In this document: one piece after another, positions 47,763-59,580 of the stretch
Layout of the letters: the number at the start of each line of letters is the position of its first letter
Numbering within the stretch: the first letter of the stretch is position 1
The notes under the pieces: generated by a model
Database searches by the model: none
What the model was told of the DNA's origin: nothing
The model's input: only the letters and a program-made list of their open reading frames with translations
Position numbers and translations under genes: made by a program
Source: Heterostelium multicystogenum
Taxonomy: Eukaryota; Evosea; Eumycetozoa; Acytosteliales; Acytosteliaceae
Direction of reading: 5' to 3'
Assembly: GCA_003667245.1 (NCBI GenBank)
Contig: RCNN01000496.1
Location: 183,779 to 247,778, forward strand
Length of the DNA stretch: 64,000 bases

Positions 47763-48071
47763 TTGATTCAAGTTTGGGCTCCAAATCTCAAGTCTTACCT
47801 TTTCAATAAACATAAAGGCGTCCATATTCAAATGCACAAAAAAGAATTACACCTAACTAAGCTAGCCTTCCTTGAATACAAAAAACTCCAGTCGATTCTC
47901 AAGAAAAAACCAGAGATTGAAAATCTTTACTTCAATAGTAAAGAAATCAAATCAATCAATAGAATAATAATGAACAACCATGATATTAATCCACAAATTG
48001 GATTAGATAAAGTTAAAGAAGTCCCCAGTACGAATTGGCAGATATTGACAGCTAATCACACAAAAGAATAG
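47763..48071 (+). mobile_element. Second retrotransposon 3' ORF remnant
   Basis: The frame contains LHLTKLAFLEYKKLQ, the same tail motif as the neighbouring element (LQLTKLAFLEYRKL), followed by a different Lys/Asn-rich end (KEIKSINRIIMNNHD). It starts without an ATG 80 bp after the poly(A) of the first copy and lacks the zinc knuckle, so it is a shorter and more diverged fragment of a related element. No poly(A) tail is visible after its stop. Confidence 0.6.
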
Positions 48072-49428
48072 GTGAATTATACAATTTGTTATTATTACTG
48101 AGTGATAAACATTGTGGTTGTTTGTTGACTATTCTGCATTTGAATAGATCTGACTAATTATAATATAACGTTTGATTGTTGCCAATGTGTGATTTTAATG
48201 ATGAATTCAATTTAATATCTTTAAATTAATGTAATGGAAGGAATTATTTGGATAAAGTCATAATCCATGTTGTACGCCACTTGAACAATTTGTGTGGTGA
48301 ACTTTCCAACCCATGATTCAATATTATAAAAAAATGATTACTTTCTAAATTTGGAATGAACATTTTTCGACATGGATTGTGATTATTTTCATCATTCATT
48401 TCATGTTTTTTCGCAAAGTTACATCAAACTAAATCCACACAAAATTAAAAAAAACCGGTGCGCACTATTTTAAAAAATAAATGGCAAACTATTTTTATTG
48501 ATTTATTTATAAATAAATTAATAGTTTGCTCCCTTGATATTTCAATCTATAGAATAGTTAAAGACACCCAACACTACCAAGGACCGGGGTACTTTGACCA
48601 AATGATGGTTGCATTTGTATAGAACATTGTGTTGAGGTTCCATGATCAACAGTTATTTACAATACGTAAACTTTATTTGCTATTTACCTTTTTGTTTTTT
48701 TTTCAATAAATTCAAAAAAGAACACAATATTCCTTCAACAATTTAAGACCCTTACATCTATTTATACCTACAGGCGGTTTCTGTGAAAGTTGTAAGAAAC
48801 AAATACAGTTTGTTTCATCACAAGCAAACTATATATATATATAAATAATATATTAGTTGATCCATTCACATTTATTTAGCAAAAGCATTGCATTCAAAAG
48901 TAAGTAAAGATAAACATTATTATTGGTTGTTGTCAAATGTGCTGGTGTTCGTAATAGTGGGTGTGGGTGTAAAACGATTCAGTTGACTTGGCTTGATATT
49001 GAGTTAAATATCAAATTCATGTTACTTAATGGATTACCTTATGTTTAAATTTATAAATTGTTGTTGGTAGAGGTTAAGAGATTTATTATCTCTATTTTAA
49101 TTTCTTTCTTGAATATTAAGTTGAAGAAGCATTCTCAAATGGTGTCATCATGGTGAATCAAAATATTGATGTCAAAGTCAAACCAACACACCATCACCTA
49201 CCCATTCAAATAGTTTTCACTCACATGGAGGGTTTGACAAATGATGTCTACACCCATTAATCAATATTTGGATAAATGCGAGCATTTATACATTTAAAAT
49301 AATACTATATACATATTAAAACATCTTCAATAATCAATCCAATAGCAACTTATATAGTTAATAATAGTTTTATTAATATTTTAATTCAACTTTAAAAAAT
49401 AGTTGGTTTGAAACTGGTCTAATAAACA
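48072..49428. other. Intergenic, 1.36 kb
   Basis: AT-rich DNA upstream of the ABCC gene. An inverted repeat around 48489-48530 (CAAACTATTTTTATTG and AATTAATAGTTTG) could be a hairpin or the end of an old element. Otherwise no gene seen. Confidence 0.5.
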
Positions 49429-52400
49429 ATGACCGAAATCGAAATGCAAGATGGTCAAACACCATCGGCTGATAAGCAGCAACAAACCAAAGTTTCTAAA
49501 AAAAAGAATGAGACCAGAGATGAGCGACTGGAAAGAAAGAGATTGAATCGTAAAGATGTTGCAGGATTCGGAGGAAAGAAGAGTCCGGAAGAACATGCTA
49601 ATCCAATTTCAAAATTAACATGGGATTGGGCAAATAAGTAAATATCTACGCACTCTACTATATAACTATATATATATACTTTGCTAATTCAGTCTATCTA
49701 TAGATTTGTTTGGTTCTGCTTTAGAAAATGTATTGGAGCATAAGCATATTTGGAATTTAGCAAGTTATGATACTGCCGAGTATCTAACAAAGAAGATCTC
49801 TGTTGAATGGGAAAAAGAGAAGGTTAAGCCAAAGTATGTATAGTGACATACGCACCTGCTGCTTTTCAATCGATTTTAACCCATAACATTATTTAGGCCT
49901 TCCTATACAGCTGCATCGATAAGAGCATTTGGATTGTATTTTTCTATAAGTTGGATTTACTATGCAATTTATGCTGCTTCCCAATTTGTTGGACCAGAAC
50001 TACTAAAGAAGATGGTAAAATATGTGATTCAGACGAGAATTCCCAATTCCGGTGTCGATGAAAATATGGGTTACTATTATGCAGTTGCGCTATTTGGTTC
50101 ATCTATGATCGGTTCATTTTGTCTATACCAATCGAACATGATATCGGCAAGAGTTGGTGATTATGTAAGTTAATCAATATAACATATCGGTGCTTGATCT
50201 AACACTTATCAATCAATAGATGCGTTCGATTATTGTATGTGATGTTTACCGTAAGTCACTAAAGTTAAGTAATGAGGCAAAGAGTAAAACATCTACTGGT
50301 GAAATTGTAAATTTGATGAGTAACGATGCTCAGCGTATGATTGAAGTATTCTCGTTGGTAAACAATGGTGTGTTTGCCCCATTCCAAATTGTTGTTTGTA
50401 TTGTATTACTATATTTGGCAATTGGATGGCCAACATTTGTAGGTCTTGGTTTCATGTTATTCATGGTCCCAATCAATGGTATTGCTGCAAAGAAATTGAT
50501 TGCTATCAGACGTTCAATGATTAAATTCACCGATGTACGTGTCAAAACAACCAATGAAATCTTACAAGCGATCAAAGTTATCAAGCTTTACGCATGGGAA
50601 GATAGTTTTGCCAAGCGTATCATGGAAAAGCGTGCCGATGAAATTGTTCAACTATTCAAGTTTACATATGTTGTAAGTGTTAAACAGCAGGCATTTACTT
50701 TGTGTCATTTTAGATTCTAATATTACTTAACTCTAGAGAGCAGGACTTATCTTTATAGTTGCTTCAGTACCAACCATTGTATCAGTATTGGTATTTTCCA
50801 CATATTATGCAGCAATGGACGAATTCAATGCTGGAGACATTTTCGCTGCTATTGCCTATTTAAACATTCTTAGAATGCCACTTGGATTCTTACCAATCAT
50901 TATTGCAATGGTTGCACAATTGAATGTTGCTGCACAGAGAGTAACTGACTTTTTAATGCTCTCTGAGATGAAGCCTGTTCCAGAGCCAACTGATCCTAAC
51001 AAGCCAAACGGTATCTACTTGAACAATGCATCATTCACATGGAACGAGAAAAAAGAAGGATCCTTTGAAGTAAAAGATATCAATTTGAATTGTTCTGGCA
51101 AGTCTTTGACAATGATTGTAGGTAATGTTGGAAGTGGAAAATCTTCACTTTGCCAAGCTATGCTCGGTGAAATGACAACCACTGGAGGTACAATTGAATC
51201 TCGTGGAAAAATTGCATATGTCTCTCAACAAGCTTGGATTATCAATGCTTCTTTGCGTGATAACATTCTCTTTGGTTTGCCTATGGACGAAGAGAAATAT
51301 CACAATGTCATCAATGTTTGTGCACTCGAGCGTGATATTGAATTGTTCCCACAAGGTGATTTGGTTGAGATTGGTGAGCGTGGTGTTAATCTTTCAGGTG
51401 GTCAGAAGCAACGTGTTTCTATAGCACGTGCAGTCTACTCAGATTCTGACATCTTTATTCTTGACGATCCATTGTCAGCAGTAGATGCTCATGTTGGTAA
51501 GCATTTGTTCCATAAGTGTTTCAATGGTGCACTTAAAGGAAAGACTGTCATTCTTGCAGCAAATCAATTGCAATACCTACCATATGCTTCGAATGTTATC
51601 GTCATGAGTGCAGGTAGCATCAGCGAACATGGAACCTATCAAGAGATCCTATCTTCCAAGAAAGAGTTCTCCAAACAGTTAGAAGACTATGGTATCGAAG
51701 AGATGAATGGAGAAGATTCTGATGAGGAAATTACCATTGAAGAAAAGACCAAAAAAGAAAAGGTAGCTTTGCAAAATAAGGATGGAACTTTGATCCAGCA
51801 AGAGGAGCGTGAAGAAGGTTCTGTTTCAATATCCATCTACTTGAAATACTTTACTGCTGGTGGAGGATTCCACTTTTTCTTAGCTTTCTTTTTGTACACT
51901 TTGGATATCAGCGCAAATACTGTCGCCAATTGGTGGCTTTCTCATTGGTCTAACGAAACTATCAACCTTACAACCAAAGATGAAAAATCGTCAGAGGGAT
52001 TGACAAGCAGACAGTATCTCTATATTTACATTGGAATTGGTATTACCGCAATTATTTTCTCCTTATTCCGTAACTTTGTGTTTTTCAGTTACACAGTGAA
52101 GGCTGGAAAGACTCTGCATGACCAATTGTTCACTTCTCTTATGCGTGCACCAATGTGGTTCTTTGATACAACTCCATTGGGTCGTATTATCAATCGTTTC
52201 ACAAGAGATCTGGATGGTGTTGACAATCTCATTGCTGCTGCACTATCACAGTATATTGTTTTCTATTTGATGGTACTCGCAACCTTAATTATTATCGCTA
52301 TTATCATTCCATTCCTATTGATACCTCTTGCTCCGATTATTGTAATTTTCTATCTGCTTCAAAATTTCTACCGTCATACCTCTCGTGAGTTGCAACGTTT

Positions 52401-53919
52401 GGAATCAATCAGTCGTTCTCCCATTTTTGCTCATTTCTCGGAGACTTTGACAGGTGTATCTACTATTCGTGCTTACCGTACTCAAGAGCGTAATATTAAC
52501 ACCAATATGAAGCGTCTCAATGAAAATAACCAAGCTTTCCTCACGCTTCAGGCCATGAATCAATGGCTCGGTCTTCGTTTGGATCTTCTTGGTAATTTGG
52601 TCATTTTCTTTACCGCCATCTTTATTACCATCGATCGTAGCACTATCGAATATGCTAGCATAGGTTTGGCTATGTCATACTCACTCTCATTAACAGCAAA
52701 CTTAAATCGTGCTACTCTCCAGGCCGCCGATACTGAAACAAAGATGAACTCTGTTGAGCGTATTGTCCATTATATAAAGGGACCAGTGGAGGCACTACAA
52801 GTTATTGAGAATTCACGTCCACCCGCTAACTGGCCACAAGAAGGTGCAATCACCTTTGACAATTTAGTAATGAGATATCGTGAAGGATTGGATCCAGTGC
52901 TAAAAGGTATAAGTTGTGAGATCAAACCAAAGGAAAAAATTGGTATTGTAGGTCGTACTGGTGCAGGAAAATCATCCATTGTACTTGCACTCTTTAGATT
53001 AATTGAAGCTTCAGAAGGAAGAATCCTTATTGATGGACAAGATATCTCAAAGTATGGTCTCAAAGATCTGCGTCGTAATCTCTCAATTATTCCACAAGAT
53101 CCAGTTTTATTCTCTGGAACACTCCGTGATAATCTGGATCCATTCAATGAGTCTTCCGATCAGGAGCTCTGGGAGTTGCTAGAAAATATTCAACTTAACA
53201 CAGTCGTTAAGGAGTTGGAAGGTGGATTGCTTTGCAAAGTAACTGAAAATGGTGAAAATTGGTCTGTTGGTCAACGACAATTAATTTGCCTAGGTAGAGC
53301 TTTGTTGCGTAAACCAAAGATACTTGTGCTGGATGAAGCAACTGCCAGCGTCGACTCATATACCGATGCTTTGATTCAACAAACTGTTCGTTCTAAATTC
53401 TCAAATTGCACTATTCTGACAATTGCACATCGTCTCAACACTATTATGGATAGTGATCGTATCATGGTTTTGGATGCAGGACGCATTAGTGAGTTTGACA
53501 CTCCACACAATCTCCTTCAAAATCCAAATGGTCTTTTATCGTGGCTTGTAGACGAAACTGGTCCACAAAACTCAGTTGTACTTAGAAAGATGGCTAGTGG
53601 AAAGCTCATATGGTGTAAGTTTACCCGAGGACTTAACTGAAAGCAAAAAAAACCAAATTCTCAATCTCAAAGAGGACAAACAATTCCAAAAGTAATTGAA
53701 ACACCAATTACAATCGATTCTTCTCTAGAAGCAGTTGATCCCCCAGAGCAATCTGTGAACCAACAACAAGCGGACAATGAGATTGATAAACAAAAGGAAG
53801 AAGTAGATTCATCATCTTCTTCTGATTCTACAAGCGATGACGAGTCTACAACAAATACAACCTCATATACAACCACAGCTACAACTTCGGAAACTACTAC
53901 TCCAAGTCAAACAGATTGA
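49429..53919 (+). CDS. ABC transporter, ABCC (MRP) subfamily
   Basis: Full transporter TMD1-NBD1-TMD2-NBD2 without a TMD0, so MRP4-like in layout. Exons: 49429-49637, 49693-49833, 49897-50164, 50220-50672 and from 50737. NBD1 has Walker [12 protein letters not shown]-loop AYVSQQAW, signature [14 protein letters not shown] and Walker [19 protein letters not shown]2 has Walker [11 protein letters not shown], signature [16 protein letters not shown] (degenerate first residues) and Walker [12 protein letters not shown] with H-loop IAHRL. It exports organic anions or conjugates using ATP. After [13 protein letters not shown] two shifts near 53600 and 53640 lead into an acidic Ser/Thr-rich tail ending TPSQTD-stop. 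The exon 1/2 junction uses the acceptor AATTCAG. Confidence 0.95.
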
Positions 53920-54897
53920 AATAAAATCAAATAATATTACATTAATCAAGAATGTTTTTTTTTTTCAAGTTGATCTTGTTGGTATGTTGAGGAAAGAGTA
54001 TTCAAGTTTAAGTCAAATATTCTATATGTAGTATCAACTCCTGATATTACCATCAATCGATGATGACAGTATTCTTTCCATTTCTCAAAGATTTAATTAG
54101 AGTTGATTGTGATTATATTGCAATTATAAATAACTAAATTTCTATATATTTGTTTCAAGCACACCAAATACAACATAGAGTTTTTTTAGAGCTTCAACAC
54201 ATATTTTAATTTATTGTTATTGGTAATATGTGAATGAGAATTTATTTATTAATTATTGGTCGTCAACTTTTCTACTTCCTTTACTTTACTTCCTTCTTCA
54301 TCCAAACTCACTCATTCACTCACTTACTCACACAATAACCAACTCACTTGGTTAAGTGAAGGAATATGCAGAAACACTTTAAATTAAATGAATGAAACAA
54401 TATAAAAGGAGTTGTGTGGGGTTTTGGTTGACGTGGATTCTCTTCAAAAGATAGTTCCTTGAGGTTTCAATAATAGACAACATTTCGCACCTCATCTACA
54501 CTTATTGAAATTATTGTTTGGCGAATATTTTTGTTTGGAATTTACAAAAAGATTATAACATTTCTTGATGTTTGTTGCTATTTAATCAATGTTAAATTAA
54601 TTTATAACATCAGATGGAAGGAACTATGTTGGAAATCGGTAATTTTCTATTAAACAAAGTTAGATATACACCATATTGAATTTTTTTTATGTTTTTATTA
54701 GTGATTTTTAATAATAACTAGTTAACTATTATATATACTCCTTCAATCTTAGTACTTTCATTTCATTTCTATTAATTATTTATTTGTAGAACAACTAAAT
54801 ATATTTGTTTACTCTTCAATCTTTTTAAACAGTTTATTACAATATCAAAAACATTACTAGATCACATCAACATCTTCAGCTCCTGTTATCTCTAAGG
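53920..54897. other. Intergenic, about 1 kb
   Basis: Downstream of the ABCC gene and upstream of the Crinkler-like gene. It has a CACTCA/CTCACT tandem patch near 54308-54332 and T-runs. No gene seen. Confidence 0.5.
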
Positions 54898-56983
54898 ATG
54901 ACCCTCACAAATCAAACAAGCACTTTAGAAATAATCAAGCTCTTAGATTATCAACAAAATGATACTGAGTACAAAACACTCCTTGATTCTCAAATTACTG
55001 GACGATATTTACTGACCCCAGGGCTTAAAGTAGAGGATATCTCTAAAGATTTCACTTCCATTAGTGCTCCTTTAGCCCGAATTTTATATGGCCTCCTCCT
55101 ACGGGGTGACGCAGCGGGTAAGTTTCAAAACCCATATCAGCAATGTCGCAAATACTAAAATTTTTCCTCTTTTTGTTACATCTCCTCTCTTACATCACTC
55201 CTCTTCATCACCAATAATATAATTTACTTTTCTAATATTAATTCCTCAGAATACCCAACAAACATTATTCGACGTGGAATTTCATTCGTTAAGAGAACTT
55301 TTAGCACAAATGGTTTCATGAGACCTGAGGATAGTGCAAAATACTTCTGGATTGATCCATTAACAAAAGCCGATTCAATAATTACTCATATCGAAAGGGG
55401 AGCATTTGTAATGGTTCATGGGGCTAGATCATCTGGAAAAAGTACGATGATACAAAGAATAATGTATCACTTATCCAATTATATTAGCTTATAGTAAGTA
55501 CCAATTATAATATCTCATCTTCTCCTTACTTATGATGATTAGTGTTACTTTGCAAGGTATTTCTCGTGAAATGTTTGTCCACCATGATCTTTTCTTTTCA
55601 GCAATTGGCAGAGATTTGTGCCGAAGATATCCAGCTTTATTTAAGAATAATAATATTAACAACACATCTGATTTTATGGCAATATTTATAACTCCCAACA
55701 CTTTTCCAAAAAGAATTCTCCTCATTCTAGATGAATTTGACCGTATCTATCATTTCTGCTATAAAGAAACAATCACCGACATTCTAAGAGCTTTTCGAGG
55801 TTTAAGAGATACTAAAGAAAGATCCATTCAGTCTTTGGTTGCAGTTGGACCATTTAGCATTTTGTCACTCTTATCAGCCCCCAGAGTTGGTTCTCCTTGG
55901 AATATTCATGAGGCAATTCCAAATTTTTCTTTTGAAGAAACATGTACTCTTTTCCAAATGTTCCAAAAAGAATCTTTTGTTACATTAGAAAATGGTATTG
56001 TCAGAGATATTTACATTCGAACTAAAGGCCATGCTGGATTGATTTGCTTATTTGGAAAATTTCTTGATGAACAATTGTCAAGTCCTGGAAAGACTGTCAC
56101 TTGGAAAGAGTGGAACAACAAGACGTCTGAGCTACCTGAAATAATGAAATCATATGATACAACCCGTCGAATTAGGGACATTATAAAAGATGGTGACTTC
56201 CCTTCTACAATGCAACATGAAAAGATGTTAACCTTAATTTTAATGCTCCTCAATTATTCACCCAACCAAATCCGCCTCCAGGGTGATGAAGATATTTTAA
56301 ATATGCTAGTTTCTGAAGGATTAGCAGAAATTGGAACAAATGGTTACAATATTAAGTCACCCGCAATCCATCAATTGCTATTGTCGTTCATCACAGAGAT
56401 ATCTGTCTTTCAGAGTTCACCTAAAGATCCGTTCCCAATCTCCAGTAATGGGGTCGACATTCCTTTTCTTATATGTACAATAGTCAACAATTTTTCGCCG
56501 GATCATTTTCTGCAAGCAACAATCCATTCAAGCAAGCGATCGCCAGATGGTATTTTGGTTCCATGTGAGGCTGTCTACCACACTGATATTATATCAATAT
56601 TTCAAAGATGGGCTCCGTCAACAGTCACTATCTCAACAAATATAAATGTTCCAATTCCAAACAACAAAGACAATAGATGTGATCTAAAGATAACAGATCG
56701 CTCAAACACACCTCCGTGGACTTGCCTTCTTGAACTTGTTACTCATGCTAATCGCACTGGTATTATTGAACACATTGAAAGAACATCAGAGTATTATCAA
56801 CCAATTGCTAAATCAAATGAAGCATGGGTCATCAATTTTACAACCAACCAAGACGAATCGGTAATCTCAGAACGTGATAATGTTAAAATAATTCATGTCT
56901 GTCATGATATGTCTTTTAAAACATACACAATCAAAATTCAGCAAACTGACAATTCTTTTAATACAATTCAAATTACAATTTAA
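54898..56983 (+). CDS. Crinkler-like protein: P-loop NTPase plus PD-(D/E)XK-type domain
   Basis: Three exons (54898-55117, 55250-55493, 55543-56983) join cleanly into 634 residues. The order is an N-terminal domain of about 90 residues, then FWIDPLTKADSIITHIERG, Walker A VHGARSSGKST, Walker B RILLILDEFDRIY, and a helical region. The C-terminal domain has WTCLLELVTHANRTG, IIEHIERTSEYY and AWVINFT, which follows the restriction-nuclease-like domain of Crinkler (CRN) proteins (E-L followed by an EHxxRF/Y helix and W-hydrophobic-NFx strand). The catalytic Lys of ExK is not obvious. CRN proteins are known from oomycetes, fungi, plants and protists and are thought to derive from transposon-linked nucleases. 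Host role here unknown. No indels; codon use normal. Confidence 0.78.
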
Positions 56984-57435
56984 AATGAAGAATAACACTC
57001 AAAAAGCTTAAACAATTTAAGAAACATTCCATTAATATTTATTTGTATTTTTAATATTTAATAGCTTAAATAATAAATCTTTTAAATATTATTAAAAATT
57101 AACATTGATCAACGTTATTTTCATTCTATCTATTCTGTAGAGCCATTTGGATTCCTAGCTGGTCCCAAGAACTTCGATCTTCAAGACTGTTAACTGGTTC
57201 TTCTGGGATTCAAATTGATTATTTCTTGATAAAGTCTCGATTGGACTCAAACAAAAGAAAGAACAAGTCGAATAAACCCACAATCAGGAAAGGGTCAGGC
57301 TCCAAAGGAAGATCAATTAATATGGTTCGCAAGGAAAAACCTGGATAATGTCAATGGAGTTTGATGTTGACCTATGAAACACCACAATATATTTTAGCTT
57401 TAATCTTCTGGAGACATTAGTATTATTTATAACTT
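56984..57435. other. Intergenic, subtelomeric
   Basis: 450 bp. AT-rich tail of the previous gene, then from about 57130 a GC-richer stretch with short interrupted frames (SIWIPSWSQELR-like), probably decayed coding DNA of unknown origin. Confidence 0.4.
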
Positions 57436-58062
57436 TAATTGATAACACTTGAAGAAAATCATAATGAAACCAAGTTAGCAAACAAAGTATCAATCCTCTT
57501 AAAAAATTTTCATCAAACGATGATTTCAATCAGTATTCACAAAGGTTTTAAGGCAACTATAATATACACTGAAGCTATTCTTATTGATGAAGCTAATTTT
57601 TCTATTAATATCAATAACATTCATTTTCGACACATTTATGGAAGTCTCAATAGAGTCGTATCATAGAATCACAGTAAAATTCAATCATCTATTTTCATTT
57701 GTCAACAGCTATAAATTCAAAGTGGATTGCTCTCCTCAAACATCTCTTAGTCATCCTCCACAGAAAGGTTTTAACATCATTCAAGATTTATAGACAAGTC
57801 TAATGATATTAAGCTATCAACACCAACAGACTATGGACACTTCTCTTTCCATTTCACAACGATTATATCAACCTCTGATTGTGATGATAATTGGATATGT
57901 GCAAAGAAATATATATTAAATAAAAAATTTGTATCTTTCAATAGTTTGAATTTCATTTTAATAAAATACCAATGTTCTCAGATTGGAATATCTTGCAAAT
58001 ATACCAATACTAAAACTGTTACCGAATTCAACAACAACTTCATCATGATAAAATATACTTGA
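57436..58062 (+). pseudogene. Decayed coding sequence, unknown family
   Basis: Three coding-like frames follow one another with one-base breaks: LEENHNETKLANKVSILLK ... NIHFRHIYGSLNRVV, then SYHRITVKFNHLFSFV ... KVDCSPQTS, then KSNDIKLSTPTDYGHFSFHF ... CKYTNTKTVTEF ending at the stop at 58062. Alternating hydrophobic strands and Cys suggest the beta-rich extracellular part of a surface protein. No start codon or signal peptide is found, so the 5' end is lost or unrecognised. A short stretch near 57590-57660 resembles 61236-61305. Confidence 0.4.
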
Positions 58063-58279
58063 TGTTTAAATATTATAACAGTTATCCAATTTGAATTTGA
58101 ATTAAAAATTACAATCTTCTTTGATATATAAACTCTAAACTCTACTCATTTTAGTTTTAAGAAAGAATTAAACAAATTATTTAATAATATCTTTTATTAT
58201 CTACAGTTAAATTAATTAATTTTAGATTTATCATTATTTACAGATTTTAAATATCAATCATTTTACATTAATAACAAAT

Positions 58280-59527
58280 ATGAATAATTATTTAAATATA
58301 CACAAATTTTATAGCAAAATCATGGGACTCCAAGAGTCAAGATACAACTCTAGTATTACAAAAGTAGAGAATGTAGATTTTTCACATGTAGTTAAAGTGA
58401 ATCAACGACAACAACCACTTCATCAAAAGGATAAACATTTCATGATGCCAACAGAATCTTCAATGGCAAAGAATAGTAATAAAAGTACACCTATTTCTCC
58501 AGTCAAGTTGCCAAATGTCATTCGAAGAAAGATATATGCTCCAAAAATTATGGAACATTATATAAATCCAACAGTATCATCACTGGTATGTTTAGTGAAA
58601 ATACTAGTCAATTTTTATTTTAAATTATTAATTAATATTTAAAGGCCAAACAGATTCCAAATAAAGGTTTGGATCAAGGAAATAAACCTCTGGAAAGAGT
58701 TGCCCATAGAGAGTTAGCTGTACCAAGCATCAACAAAAGATATATGAATCCTACAGTTTCATCAAACGTATGTAGATTATTGATATCAAAAATTATGTAT
58801 TAATTAGATAAATACAGACCAAGCAGATTCCATGTGAAAATTTGGATCAAGAAAAGAAACTTCTGGAAAGAGTGACTAAAAGAAGGTTAGAGGTACCATT
58901 CATCAACAATAGATTCATAAATCATACAATTTCATCTGGTGTATGTATATTATAATACAATACTTAAATAATATTAATTGGAAGCTAAAAAGGTCAAGAA
59001 ACAACCTAGGATTAAATCTGTGGATCAAGAAAAGAAGCCTCTGGAAAGAGTGACCAAAAGAACGTTAGTTGTACCAAGCATCAACAACAGATTTGTCCAA
59101 GACACCATATCATCAAGGGTAATAGAGTTTTAAAATAATTCTAAATTGTTAATTAATATATCTGTTATTTATAGGGCAAGAAACCTATTCCTAGTGTACC
59201 TATGGATAGATTAGAAACTACTTTGGCAAGAGTCAACAAAAGAATCTTAGATGTACCAACCATCAACAATAGATTTGTCCAAGACACCATTTCATCAAGA
59301 GTATTATAAATTTAAATAACAAGTCTAAAGTAAATATATTAATTAATCTTTTATGAATATAGGCCAAACAGCAGTTTAAAATTCATAGAGTAACATCGGA
59401 GTCCAACAGAGTTACACCAGAGTCTACAGAGGTCAAAGATTGTGAGAATCTTATTGTTGAAAGTGGCTTTTTAATACAATTTTGTATTATTGTCAGTATA
59501 ATTGTAAGTATCTGTAAGTATCTGTAA
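58280..59527 (+). CDS. Tandem-exon repeat protein with C-terminal membrane segment
   Basis: Six exons: 58280-58585, 58645-58767, 58818-58940, 58993-59118, 59175-59300, 59363-59527. Exons 2 to 5 are each 123-126 nt and each encodes one copy of a 41-42 residue unit with the core LERVTKRxLxVPxINNRFxxxTISS. The end of exon 1 has the same core in worn form (EHYINPTVSS). All introns are phase 0 and short, so units can be added or lost without changing the frame. The last exon ends in a hydrophobic segment (GFLIQFCIIVSIIVSIC) and stops at 59527. No signal peptide. Probably a tail-anchored repeat protein; no family recognised. The stop lies in a triple copy of GTAAGTATCT, so the last donor may be used instead. 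Confidence 0.7.
58645..59300 (+). repeat. Tandemly duplicated exons, four units
   Basis: Units start at 58645, 58818, 58993 and 59175, a spacing of about 173-182 bp, each an exon plus a short AT-rich intron. Units 4 and 5 (58993, 59175) share the end FVQDTISSR and are the most alike, suggesting recent duplication. Confidence 0.8.
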
Positions 59528-59530
59528 GTA
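59504..59530 (+). repeat. Triple direct repeat of a consensus 5' splice site
   Basis: GTAAGTATCT occurs three times head to tail at the end of the repeat-protein gene (the third copy diverges after GTAAGTAT). Each unit starts with a perfect GTAAGT donor. Confidence 0.85.
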
Positions 59531-59580
59531 TAGAAGTATATTAAAATTGAATAGTGGTTGGTTGGACGGTTTCGGTAGGT

